Numbered from the stretch's first letter, positions 1 through 5,923 are shown. The stretch is DNA of 14,225 bases from Hyphomonas sp. (GCA_024743015.1 JANSXJ010000064.1:1-14225), one strand, 5' to 3'. The notes: generated by a model not told the origin, from the sequence alone. Numbers and translations: made by a program.

Positions 1-279
1 GACAACTACTTACAAGCTTGTGAGCGCGACCATGCACTCGCATGTAGAACAGCCGGATACTATCTTATCTCGGGAAAGCAGGTTCAGCGTGACGCCCAAC
101 GAGGCGTAAGCCTCTATCATAAGTCGTGCGATCTTGGTGACTTAAACGGGTGCCTCGCAGCGTCGGCAGTGCATCGAAAAGGTGATGGCGTACCAAAGGA
201 TCAAAGCAAAGCCGCAGCAGCAGAGGCGAAGGCTTGCGAGCTGGCGAAAAATACGGATCAGGAACGTATGTTTTGCTAG
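1..279 (+). CDS. Sel1-repeat (Hcp-like) protein, C-terminal part
   Basis: Frame 1 is open from the window edge to TAG at 277-279 and encodes the last 92 residues; the start lies outside. The residues show alpha/alpha Sel1-type (SLR/TPR-like) repeats with paired cysteines: C7 and C15, then C43 and C51 (both C-x7-C), then C79. The first cysteines are spaced exactly 36 residues apart (7, 43, 79). This matches the disulfide-stapled repeats of the Helicobacter cysteine-rich (Hcp) branch of Sel1 proteins, which are normally exported and mediate protein-protein contacts. The third repeat is incomplete and lacks the second cysteine at its expected place, as is usual for a C-terminal cap, although the last residue is Cys92. 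The family call is good. The partner and role are unknown, and export cannot be tested because the N-terminus is missing. Confidence 0.8.
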   Translation, partial: DNYLQACERDHALACRTAGYYLISGKQVQRDAQRGVSLYHKSCDLGDLNGCLAASAVHRKGDGVPKDQSKAAAAEAKACELAKNTDQERMFC

Positions 280-494
280 GAATTGAAAGATCAATATGAC
301 CGGAGCGCTCACTGTTGTTTCAGCTCCAGCGGGTTCGCAATCTGGAAACCGGCACCGTAAGAATTCTTGGCGAATCTCCGCTGCAAACCCAAATCAGACG
401 TCCGCTCTCGTCGTCTTTGCTGAAACCGAGAGAGACTAAGATGATATGAATTAAGGCGGCGTGGAACTGAGTCTTGACTGAATATTGATCTCAG
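280..494. other. Intergenic stretch without a gene
   Basis: No convincing reading frame lies between the Sel1-type gene and the next gene. A loose dyad, GGAGC at 302-306 with GCTCC at 323-327, has no T-run after it and is only a weak terminator candidate. TTGACT at 474-479 looks like a -35 box, but only a poor -10 (TTATTC, 498-503) sits at the right distance, so no promoter is claimed. Confidence 0.5.
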
Positions 495-521
495 CCCTTA
501 TTCGAATGATTGGAATAAGGG
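495..521 (+). promoter_or_regulatory. Inverted repeat covering the ribosome binding site
   Basis: CCCTTATTC (495-503) and GAATAAGGG (513-521) are exact reverse complements separated by 9 nt. The right arm contains the AAGGGG Shine-Dalgarno sequence (517-522) of the gene starting at 529. In RNA the hairpin would hide the ribosome binding site; in DNA it could be an operator. The dyad is certain and its function is inferred. Confidence 0.5.
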
Positions 522-528
522 GATGTTC

Positions 529-1008
529 ATGAGAATTATTTTGGTTGCGGCCGCATGTGCCTTGCTGATGTCCGCCACGTCCGAAGCACAGCGGCGATCA
601 GTAGATCGTTTCGTAACGTACACGCCTGTCGACAGTGCCGCCCTCGTCGATGGAGTCGAATATCGCGATGACAATGTGAAAGCCGGTCGTATTTATGTTT
701 CGTCAGAATTGCTCGCAGGCTTACCTTTCGCATTTCAGATGCAAGAGCAGCGCGGCGGTATGACACGAACCGTTCCAGCCATTCGAGCGGAAGTTGCGTT
801 CCAAGGCCAAAGTCATCAGCTCAATGCCTACTATCATGGCGGAGAGTTGTCGTTCCAGTCAGCCATCCAAAATTATCGTGACCGCCAAAGCGTGATGGAT
901 GCGGTGGATGCGGCGATTACAGGCGGCGAGTCAGTAAGGATAACTGTATTCGACCTGCAATCTGAACAGAAAGTCCTGATCCACGACGGCGTGTTCGCGG
1001 CGCGTTAG
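529..1008 (+). CDS. Exported protein of unknown function (159 aa)
   Basis: The protein starts with a clear signal peptide: Met-Arg, a hydrophobic core (IILVAAACALLM), then a likely cleavage after Ser-Glu-Ala near residue 20, leaving about 139 mature residues. I chose ATG 529 rather than ATG 523 because AAGGGG at 517-522 then sits 6 nt away, and because the shorter N-terminus is a cleaner signal peptide. The mature part is mixed alpha/beta, has no cysteine and shows no motif I recognise. A periplasmic or secreted location is expected. The gene converges on the next gene, and the two stop codons overlap in TTAG at 1005-1008. Function unknown; a real gene is likely because of the signal peptide, the ribosome binding site and the fit with its neighbours. 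Confidence 0.7.
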   Translation: MRIILVAAACALLMSATSEAQRRSVDRFVTYTPVDSAALVDGVEYRDDNVKAGRIYVSSELLAGLPFAFQMQEQRGGMTRTVPAIRAEVAFQGQSHQLNAYYHGGELSFQSAIQNYRDRQSVMDAVDAAITGGESVRITVFDLQSEQKVLIHDGVFAAR

Positions 1009-2093
1009 TCGCGGCGATAATTGGATAATCCGCGAATGAAACGTGAAAACTCAGGCCCCTCGCATGACCACTGAGCAAATAGCGGATCGAGGTCTGATTG
1101 CAGGCGCCTGATAGTGCTCAGGCTGTATACATCGTATGCCCCCTCTGAATTCTTGGCGCCAGAATAGAGATCTACCAGCGCGCGGTCGACAGCGATCGTC
1201 TCGCGACCTTCAACTCCTCCTGTCTGACGATTTGTCAGCGTGATGCTGACATTCTCGGTCCCATTAGGGGATCTAGAGCCGCATTTGGTGTGTGCGCGTT
1301 CAACATAGGCGAGCAGTACCGACGAACGATAAGGAAATTTCTGCCCCTCCTCGAGAGGCCGAGGCGACGGGGCTGGCTTCGTTGGCTCACTCGCCATGTA
1401 AACATCAAACGCCCATCCATCTCCCAATGGCCAGTTGTAAAGCGCTTTGTTGGATTGAAACCAGGCATTTCTCTCCGACTTTCGGGCTTCAGCTGCTTCG
1501 AGGAATTGATGACGCTCCGCGGCTTTTTGTTCAGCGATGCTGATCTCAGCCTGGGTTTTCATTCCGCGATTGTTGAATGCCAGCACATTGTTCCAAGCGG
1601 CCCCTTCAAACATCCGCGTTTGACTGACGGAGGGCGAGTAAGGCGAGCCGAACATATGATGGAAGCTCGAGAACGCGCGCTCTCCGCTATTGGCACGCAC
1701 CTCTGCGGCTTCACCAATTGAGCCATCTCTCATGATGACCCGGTCTTTAAAATAGATTGCCGCACCAACCGAAACTGCATCTGGGCAGTACTGCGCAGCC
1801 AAGCGCTTCAAGAGTGGTTCTGGTAGAGCTGCTCCAAGGTATTGCTCTGTCAGCTCTGTGTCGTTGGCCACATCAAATACGACAGAAAGTGAAAGTGTTT
1901 GAGATCGACCACAGTGCTCATCGTCATCATAAGCCCCCCGATCTAGCAAATGCACTGTGAAATTCGAGCCTGTGTGAATCAGTTCTCCCGCGTTATGGAG
2001 GATGAATCTCGATTGCGCGTTGGCTGTGCTCAGCGGAAACCACATTGCGAGGCAAACCGTGAAAACGACAATCAATTCGATCCGGAGTCCCAT
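1005..2093 (-). CDS. Exported protein with two Cys-containing halves (362 aa)
   Basis: The start at 2093 was chosen over an upstream ATG at 2183 because AGGA sits about 8 nt before it and because residues 1-27 then form a clear signal peptide, with cleavage after Ala-Asn-Ala. The mature protein looks like two related halves joined by a charged, coiled-coil-prone linker (about 180-215). Each half opens with a strand followed by a Cys-Gly pair (C61-G62 and C271-G272) and closes with a second cysteine after an Ala-Gln pair (C103 and C344). This suggests one disulfide per half in the periplasm or outside the cell. I do not recognise a family. It is last of three minus-strand genes and ends tail to tail with the gene at 529-1008, overlapping at the stop codons. 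Function unknown; the reading frame is solid. Confidence 0.7.
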   Translation of the reverse strand: MGLRIELIVVFTVCLAMWFPLSTANAQSRFILHNAGELIHTGSNFTVHLLDRGAYDDDEHCGRSQTLSLSVVFDVANDTELTEQYLGAALPEPLLKRLAAQYCPDAVSVGAAIYFKDRVIMRDGSIGEAAEVRANSGERAFSSFHHMFGSPYSPSVSQTRMFEGAAWNNVLAFNNRGMKTQAEISIAEQKAAERHQFLEAAEARKSERNAWFQSNKALYNWPLGDGWAFDVYMASEPTKPAPSPRPLEEGQKFPYRSSVLLAYVERAHTKCGSRSPNGTENVSITLTNRQTGGVEGRETIAVDRALVDLYSGAKNSEGAYDVYSLSTIRRLQSDLDPLFAQWSCEGPEFSRFIRGLSNYRRD

Positions 2094-2129
2094 GAGCGCT
2101 TTCCTGTTTCGTAACTGTACTTTGAATTG

Positions 2130-2135
2130 ATTATA
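2130..2135 (-). promoter_or_regulatory. Possible -10 box for the 362-aa exported protein
   Basis: On the minus strand TATAAT lies about 37 nt before the start codon at 2093, inside an AT-rich run, which would give a leader of about 30 nt including the ribosome binding site. No -35 box of normal quality and spacing is visible; TTGCAA is only 12 nt away. Weak evidence. Confidence 0.35.
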
Positions 2136-2228
2136 TAAATCTCTGAATTGCAACGCCCTTCGGCAACGAGAAGATAAAAGCAATGAGTGCTTTCATTCTG
2201 CCCCAAGAAACACGACTGCGCAGCCGGC

Positions 2229-2468
2229 TTATGCCCCAGCATCCCGCAGGCGTTGTGTTGCGATGGTGAATGCTTGTCGCGTCCGAGATGCATCCGTGCC
2301 GGTATTTGATCGGAGCGCTTCCAGCATGGATTCACACTCGGCCCGATTGTGGCGAATCTCCTGGGAGAATGGCTTGATAATACCGATACCCCAATTGTTC
2401 TTGAAAACGGCTTGTGCTGTCGCTCCGTCACCCTCGAGGCGGATATACTCAAAGTAGTTAGAAAGCAT
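2229..2468 (-). CDS. Small protein of unknown function (79 aa)
   Basis: ATG at 2468 is preceded by a strong Shine-Dalgarno sequence (GGAGG) at about 7 nt, which decides this start over an in-frame upstream ATG at 2546. The product is soluble, with no signal peptide or membrane segment. It has an aromatic N-terminus (Tyr5, Phe6, Tyr8), a short glycine-rich hydrophobic stretch (WGIGII, 26-31) and a helical second half rich in Arg, Glu and Ala. The length and the WGIGI core recall small cytoplasmic proteins of unknown function. It lies between the cupin gene (135 bp upstream) and the 362-aa gene (135 bp downstream), all on the minus strand, so cotranscription is possible. No family recognised. 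Confidence 0.6.
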   Translation of the reverse strand: MLSNYFEYIRLEGDGATAQAVFKNNWGIGIIKPFSQEIRHNRAECESMLEALRSNTGTDASRTRQAFTIATQRLRDAGA

Positions 2469-2572
2469 GGTATCGCCTCCGGCGTCTTGTCTTCCGCAAG
2501 TGATAGGAGGCTGTCTGGAGATCGACAAGGCAAACTGGGGTTCCATGACTTAAGCCGGGCGCGATTTTTCAT

Positions 2573-2588
2573 GTCTCCTATTGCTCGC
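2573..2588. repeat. 16-bp direct repeat, copy 1
   Basis: GTCTCCTATTGCTCGC occurs here and, identically and in the same orientation, at 3072-3087. The two copies bracket the cupin gene, with start points 499 bp apart. On the minus strand this copy reads AGGAGAC followed directly by an ATG; that short frame overlaps the 79-aa gene and is not called. Confidence 0.75.
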
Positions 2589-2603
2589 AAAAGCGACGTA
2601 CGC

Positions 2604-2969
2604 TTAGTCTAGGCGGGGATCCTCCGACAAAGAATGAAGCGATTTTCCGGGCGTGACATATATCTCTTTTGTCCGTTCGAGCATTGTTTGCCGATGCCAG
2701 CAGCCCTTGGGTATGACAATAAAGGAGCCCGAGGATACTCTTTTTCGAATCGCGGAACCGCCATCGCTCGGCAAGATTTCAACATCGATTTCGCCAGAGA
2801 TTATCTGGAGCATCTCGTCACAATCGGGATGCATTTCCCATGGTGATGTCCCGCCAGGCTCACTCCAGAAAACTCCAACTTCGCCGCCATTAAACGAGGC
2901 AAGTGATGCGAACTCCATCGCCGATAGATCGTCGGCAACGCGTTCTGGGTGTGGCGTTTGTATGTCCAT
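2604..2969 (-). CDS. Cupin-domain protein (121 aa)
   Basis: This is a single small beta-barrel of the cupin superfamily. Cupin motif 1 is visible as H47-P-D-C-D-E52 followed by G59, and motif 2 as G81 then P87-K-G-C-W-H92. H47, E52 and H92 are the expected metal ligands. The second His of the usual HxH pair is replaced by Asp49, so metal choice may differ or binding may be weakened. Length is normal for a single-domain cupin, and many such proteins are dioxygenases, isomerases or ligand sensors; the substrate cannot be read from the sequence. The start at 2969 has GGGGAGG about 6 nt upstream. The gene sits between two copies of a 16-bp direct repeat, suggesting it arrived as a unit. Fold call strong, function open. 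Confidence 0.85.
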   Translation of the reverse strand: MDIQTPHPERVADDLSAMEFASLASFNGGEVGVFWSEPGGTSPWEMHPDCDEMLQIISGEIDVEILPSDGGSAIRKRVSSGSFIVIPKGCWHRQTMLERTKEIYVTPGKSLHSLSEDPRLD

Positions 2970-2990
2970 GGAATCCTCCCCAGCAGGTCA

Positions 2991-3013
2991 ATTGTAACAG
3001 ACTTTCGCGAAAG
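2991..3013 (-). promoter_or_regulatory. Possible cupin promoter with a 12-bp palindrome
   Basis: On the minus strand TACAAT (2991-2996) fits a -10 box about 22 nt before the cupin start. Just upstream lies the perfect palindrome CTTTCGCGAAAG (3002-3013), within the spacer region, where a repressor could block polymerase. The -35 region is poor. Palindrome seen; promoter and operator role inferred. Confidence 0.4.
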
Positions 3014-3071
3014 AATAAGTTGGATTCGATCAATGCATCCGATTCAGACCTCATCCAGGATCTCTCGTTAC

Positions 3072-3087
3072 GTCTCCTATTGCTCGC
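3072..3087. repeat. 16-bp direct repeat, copy 2
   Basis: Second exact copy of GTCTCCTATTGCTCGC (first copy at 2573-2588). It abuts a perfect 14-bp palindrome, TTTGCAGCTGCAAA (3088-3101), in the divergent region between cupin and rep. Confidence 0.75.
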
Positions 3088-3101
3088 TTTGCAGCTGCAA
3101 A
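3088..3101. promoter_or_regulatory. Perfect 14-bp palindrome upstream of rep
   Basis: TTTGCAGCTGCAAA is its own reverse complement. Three bases further on, GTCGCGAC (3104-3111) is another perfect palindrome. Both lie in the 245-bp region between the divergent cupin and rep starts, where operators are expected. No protein can be assigned. Confidence 0.4.
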
Positions 3102-3157
3102 CTGTCGCGACGTCTCCCCCGCACTTTTTTGAAATGATCCAAATTTGAGTTTACAGA

Positions 3158-3184
3158 CCAGATTGCGATCGTAATTTTCTGGCC
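3158..3184. promoter_or_regulatory. Inverted half-iterons in the rep promoter
   Basis: CCAGA (3158-3162) and TCTGG (3178-3182) are inverted copies of the core shared by the origin iterons at 4261-4344; the right half extends to TCTGGCC, matching the complement of the iteron start GGCCAGA. They lie where the -35 region of the rep promoter should be. In iteron plasmids the initiator commonly represses its own gene by binding as a dimer to inverted half-iterons, so an autorepression operator is a reasonable inference. Confidence 0.5.
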
Positions 3185-3202
3185 GACATTTCGGTTTTTC
3201 GA

Positions 3203-3208
3203 TATAAT
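3203..3208 (+). promoter_or_regulatory. -10 box of rep; leaderless start
   Basis: TATAAT ends 6 nt before the GTG start codon at 3215, so transcription should begin at or right next to the start codon. No Shine-Dalgarno sequence is present, which fits a leaderless message. The -35 region (about 3180-3185) does not match the consensus and overlaps the inverted half-iterons, consistent with a regulated promoter. Confidence 0.5.
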
Positions 3209-3214
3209 TCGACT

Positions 3215-4225
3215 GTGGAATCAAGATCTTCGAAGAAACTCTCAAACGCCGATGTTCGGCGCATTGAGCGCTTTAAGAAGACACGCCGCAATCGACGCGG
3301 ACGCAAAGCCCCGGCCCGAATTCCGCACCGTTTAACCCGCACAAACGCCTTCGCGCCGACATATCGAAACCTCAATACCGATAGCGAATTCGAGCGTCTC
3401 TATATTGTCCCAAAATACTCAGTCATACGGGTGTCAGGCCGAGAGCTTGGTGTGGGTCACCGCGATATCACAACTGGCGTCTTTCGGCATGATTACATCG
3501 CCTATGAGGTTCCAAATCCGCAATACGATAAAAATGCGGCCTGGAGCCGCGCCAACCAACCCTCATTTCAGGTGTTCGAAGTGATCACCACATGGCGAAA
3601 GCTGCTAGAAGCCATGCATCTGACGCCGCACACTCACAATCTGATGACACTGTTTGGCTATTTTGAAGACATCAAGAAGGTGGTTTTTACCGTCTTCGAA
3701 GGCAATCCGGATATGTTGCTCCAGCGTGGTTCGGACGGGAAGATGCAGCTAAAACCTGACGTGCTCGAACAGTATGAAGGCCATATGGGCAACCTGTTCG
3801 GCGATATTCGATGGTCAGGGCTCAATCTTGATAGCGAATTGCGCATCCAATACGGATCCTGGGTTCGCGAAATGCTCGAAAAATCCGCTCTGGTGAGCCA
3901 CGACGCCGAAGTTCAATTCGATCTCTCGTCTGCGTTCGCAAAATCGATCTGGCCCTATATCGATAGCCAACCCAATTATCGATGGATTGACGAAGACATG
4001 ATCTGTCACTTGCTCGATCGAGACATTTGGGCCGAAGGCGAGACCGCTCAGTCTCGCGCGGATTTCCGTCGCTATTGCCGCGAAGCGTTCGAAGACATGA
4101 AGGCAAAGTTTGGCCTCGCCGACTTCTCCATTTCAATCACCGGCTCGGGGCGCAAAAAAAGCCGCCGTTATCACTATACGCACAACAAGCTTCGGCAAAT
4201 GGACCTCGGACTGGACGGGGTATGA
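3215..4225 (+). CDS. Probable plasmid replication initiator (336 aa)
   Basis: The protein starts at GTG 3215; this is the first start in the frame after the -10 box and no ribosome binding site is needed or seen. Residues 1-45 are strongly basic (about a third Arg/Lys), followed by a soluble mixed alpha/beta body without membrane segments and a basic C-terminal end (GSGRKKSRRYHY), as expected of a DNA-binding protein. I cannot name the Rep family from motifs. The call rests on context: inverted iteron halves in its promoter, four 21-bp iterons starting 36 bp after its stop, an AT-rich stretch and a perfect DnaA box. Size fits winged-helix theta initiators. It would bind the iterons, open the origin and recruit DnaA and helicase. 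Alternative: another DNA-binding plasmid protein next to an origin controlled by a different Rep. Confidence 0.72.
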   Translation: MESRSSKKLSNADVRRIERFKKTRRNRRGRKAPARIPHRLTRTNAFAPTYRNLNTDSEFERLYIVPKYSVIRVSGRELGVGHRDITTGVFRHDYIAYEVPNPQYDKNAAWSRANQPSFQVFEVITTWRKLLEAMHLTPHTHNLMTLFGYFEDIKKVVFTVFEGNPDMLLQRGSDGKMQLKPDVLEQYEGHMGNLFGDIRWSGLNLDSELRIQYGSWVREMLEKSALVSHDAEVQFDLSSAFAKSIWPYIDSQPNYRWIDEDMICHLLDRDIWAEGETAQSRADFRRYCREAFEDMKAKFGLADFSISITGSGRKKSRRYHYTHNKLRQMDLGLDGV

Positions 4226-4260
4226 CACGTTATTACCTCCCCTATCCCATGGAAACTTGA

Positions 4261-4344
4261 CCAGAGTTTTGGGAATGCTGGCCAGAGAGTTGGGAAACTT
4301 AGCCAGAGTTTTCGGAATTCTGGCCAGAGATATACAAAACGCGC
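4261..4344. repeat. Four 21-bp iterons
   Basis: CCAGAG occurs at 4261, 4282, 4303 and 4324, an exact 21-bp period, that is two helical turns, placing all copies on one face of the DNA. The first three units share CCAGAG, two or three T, then GGGAA or CGGAA; the fourth keeps only the first half. A degenerate unit can be traced just before (4240-4260, sharing GGAAACTT with unit 2). This is the expected binding array for the upstream Rep. Translated on the minus strand the array produces an artificial seven-residue repeat. Confidence 0.85.
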
Positions 4345-4436
4345 CCCATAAAGCATTGAAAACAATATTTTTTGTTCGTGGACACCGGGAATAGATACTA
4401 AATAGATATAAATAGAAGGGACGCGCATAGCGCGTC

Positions 4437-4445
4437 TGTGGATAA
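4437..4445 (-). promoter_or_regulatory. Consensus DnaA box
   Basis: TGTGGATAA is the exact complement of the DnaA box TTATCCACA. It directly abuts the inverted repeat ending at 4436 and lies about 90 bp after the iterons, the normal relation in iteron origins that need host DnaA. Confidence 0.8.
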
Positions 4446-4499
4446 CTCGCTTCGCTCGTCAACATTTTACTCGCCCCTACGCCTGCTCGGCGTAGCCCC

Positions 4500-5000
4500 G
4501 AGGCCTCCCACACCTTTTGCTATTGAAAGGGGAGTTTTGCACTACGCAGGTGGCATCACTCACGTTTTTTTGCGTCTTCAGGACAAGCAGGCGCCGGTTT
4601 GCAAGGCTCGCTGACTCAGTTTTGTTATCATCATCCGCTTCTATGCGCCGAGGCCCTCAAACGGCGCTCATCTACATGGGCTCGATTCGCTCAAACTCAC
4701 CAAAGAAGCAACTTTCACTATAACGCTTAGCTATCTCGCTCAGGTCCTCTTTTTCTGCGACCACGTCTAAATCAAAAAATACCCGCCCAAACGCCAGGCG
4801 AGACGGATATTTTTTGATTCATCCGCTTTTCTCGCACCAGCGACGACGGCTCCGAAGAAGCACGCAGCACAGATCTCGCCCTTGCCGGATGGTCAGGCGC
4901 CCTCGCTATGGTGCAATCGCCATAGAAGAGGTATTCAAAAGGGCGACAATTGCCGCGCGCGGTCAAGTTCGCGGCGGCAAATGGGTCTAGACCAAATTAC
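4500..5000. other. Gene-poor region with inverted repeats
   Basis: No frame here has a credible start, ribosome binding site and composition. The region does hold dyads: 4770-4781 with 4808-4819 (listed separately), CTATGG 4906-4911 with CCATAG 4920-4925, and TTGCCGC 4950-4956 with GCGGCAA 4974-4980. It may be an extension of the origin, for example control or partition sites, or decayed DNA. I see no tandem array that would mark a centromere. Confidence 0.5.
4770..4819. repeat. 12-bp perfect inverted repeat with nested dyad
   Basis: AATCAAAAAATA (4770-4781) and TATTTTTTGATT (4808-4819) are exact reverse complements. After one mismatch the pairing continues with CCG (4783-4785) and CGG (4804-4806). 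The loop contains CGCC-A-GGCG (4792-4800). An AT-rich stem with a GC-rich tip is unlike an ordinary terminator; it could be a bidirectional terminator, a cruciform or a protein site near the origin. Confidence 0.7.
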
Positions 5001-5029
5001 TTGAAACTTTTGGCCCAAAGCCCTATAAT
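5001..5029 (+). promoter_or_regulatory. Strong sigma70-type promoter
   Basis: TTGAAA (5001-5006) and a perfect TATAAT (5024-5029) are separated by the ideal 17 bp. Transcription should start near 5036, directly before two stem-loops and about 120 bp before the NYN nuclease gene. It is the best promoter in the window. Confidence 0.8.
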
Positions 5030-5035
5030 TAACTC

Positions 5036-5104
5036 ATAACTGCCCGATAGCGTGCTATCGGCTCCGAAGCCACTAAGGGAAACCGAGGTGGCTTTGGCTT
5101 TTCT
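5036..5104 (+). ncRNA. Predicted small structured RNA, two hairpins
   Basis: The RNA expected from the promoter at 5001-5029 folds into two stems. Stem 1: CCGATAGC (5044-5051) pairs with GCTATCGG (5054-5061), in practice six pairs with a GCGUGC loop. Stem 2: ten pairs, 5064-5073 with 5088-5097 (one G-U), then UAA (5074-5076) opposite GAG (5085-5087), then two G-C pairs closing a GAAA tetraloop (5079-5082). UAA opposite GAN is a known internal-loop motif involved in tertiary contacts, and GAAA is a classic tetraloop. CTTTTCT follows (5098-5104), so stem 2 can also act as an intrinsic terminator. The product would be about 69 nt. It could be a free small RNA near the origin, or a leader attenuating the NYN gene 53 bp downstream. 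I do not recognise an Rfam family. Confidence 0.6.
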
Positions 5105-5156
5105 AAGGGCGGAATTTTCGTGCATTTGCGCAAACCCCTGTGATAGCCTGTTTCTC

Positions 5157-5831
5157 ATGAAAACCATAGCGTATGTCGATGGCTATAATCTGTACTTCAG
5201 ATTGCTTCGAAAAAACCGAGAAAACCGCTGGCTCAATATCGAATCGCTAATCCGCAATGCACTCGATGACGGCGTCGACATCACAAAGATCAATTACTAT
5301 ACCGCCCGCGTCAAAGGCCAGATTGATCGCGAGGCTCCGGGAAAGCAACAACGCTACCTCAACGCGCTAAGTTCATTGCCCTTGATCGATGTGCATTTTG
5401 GTCGATTCAGCATGCACGAGAAATGGGCGGGACTGATACAGCCGCCTCGGTTTTTGCCTGAAACGGAGATACCGGAGCCTTACCCTGATGTCGTGAAGGT
5501 CCGCCGCGCTGAAGAAAAGGGAAGCGATGTAAATCTCGCAACGCATTTGGTACGCGATGCGTTCAAAGGCGCGTTTGAACAAGCTGTGGTGATCACAAAT
5601 GATACTGATTTGATAGAACCTATACGGGTCGTCGTCGAAGAAGTCGGCCTGCCTGTGGGACTGCTTGCTCCGGTTGAGCAACCCGCACGTACCCTTAAAG
5701 CCGTCGCATCATGGTTTTTGCATTTAAAACCAGGTGATGCCGCAAAGTGCCAATTCCCCGATCAAGTTCCATTCGGGCGAGGAAAACTCGCTCTTCGACC
5801 GGAAGATTGGTGCGAACGGGGCGAGGAATAA
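5157..5831 (+). CDS. NYN-domain (PIN-like) ribonuclease (224 aa)
   Basis: This is a LabA/DUF88-type NYN protein, a PIN-like metal-dependent nuclease fold. The N-terminal strand YVDGYNLYF carries D8 and N11. E119-K-G-S-D124 is the second acidic motif, and ITNDTD (146-151) gives D149 and D151 after the fourth strand. These acidic residues normally bind the metal for RNA cleavage and all are present, so it should be active. The start at 5157 was chosen because the family begins directly before the first strand; 35 further upstream codons would overlap the RNA hairpin. There is no Shine-Dalgarno sequence; TAGCCT at 5144-5149 could be a -10 box for a leaderless message. Otherwise it would be expressed by read-through from the promoter at 5001. 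Substrate unknown; a role in RNA turnover, plasmid control or defence is possible. Confidence 0.85.
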   Translation: MKTIAYVDGYNLYFRLLRKNRENRWLNIESLIRNALDDGVDITKINYYTARVKGQIDREAPGKQQRYLNALSSLPLIDVHFGRFSMHEKWAGLIQPPRFLPETEIPEPYPDVVKVRRAEEKGSDVNLATHLVRDAFKGAFEQAVVITNDTDLIEPIRVVVEEVGLPVGLLAPVEQPARTLKAVASWFLHLKPGDAAKCQFPDQVPFGRGKLALRPEDWCERGEE

Positions 5832-5853
5832 TCCGTACACGGATATTTTTCTT
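5831..5853 (+). terminator. Short intrinsic terminator after the NYN gene
   Basis: ATCCGT (5831-5836) and ACGGAT (5839-5844) form a short stem whose loop must open to about four bases (TACA); ATTTTTCTT follows. It begins at the stop codon. The stem is only about five pairs, so strength is doubtful. Confidence 0.5.
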
Positions 5854-5923
5854 GCATACATTTTTTGCATATTGTATTCATGAGTCTTGGCAGTTGCACT
5901 TAGGCAGCTGCCCCAATGGAGCA

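Larger units (their letters stand above)
4240..4500. other. Origin of replication (oriV)
   Basis: The parts of an iteron origin follow each other here: iterons (4261-4344), an AT-rich tract with ATAGATA/AAATAGA repeats (4391-4417) suited to strand opening, a perfect short hairpin (GACGCGC 4420-4426, loop ATA, GCGCGTC 4430-4436), and immediately after it TGTGGATAA (4437-4445), a perfect DnaA box on the minus strand. A further dyad, CTACGCC (4477-4483) with GGCGTAG (4489-4495), closes the segment. The layout rep, iterons, AT-rich tract, DnaA box is typical of theta-replicating plasmids; the exact unwinding site is inferred. Confidence 0.75.

Noticed and set aside
2072..2590. Minus-strand frame beginning near 2572 after AGGAGAC
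   Set aside because: It overlaps the 79-aa and 362-aa genes, has poor protein-like character, and its ribosome binding site is part of the 16-bp repeat.
4261..4344. CRISPR-like array
   Set aside because: The period is 21 bp with no unique spacers, next to rep and a DnaA box; these are iterons.
4133..4513. Minus-strand frame with a seven-residue repeat (Leu-Trp, then Phe-Pro types)
   Set aside because: The repeat is only the translation of the 21-bp iterons; the frame runs through the origin and has no credible start.
4517..4966. Short frames 4517-4723 (+) and 4772-4966 (-)
   Set aside because: No ATG with ribosome binding site, unusual composition, and the second crosses the long inverted repeat; treated as non-coding.
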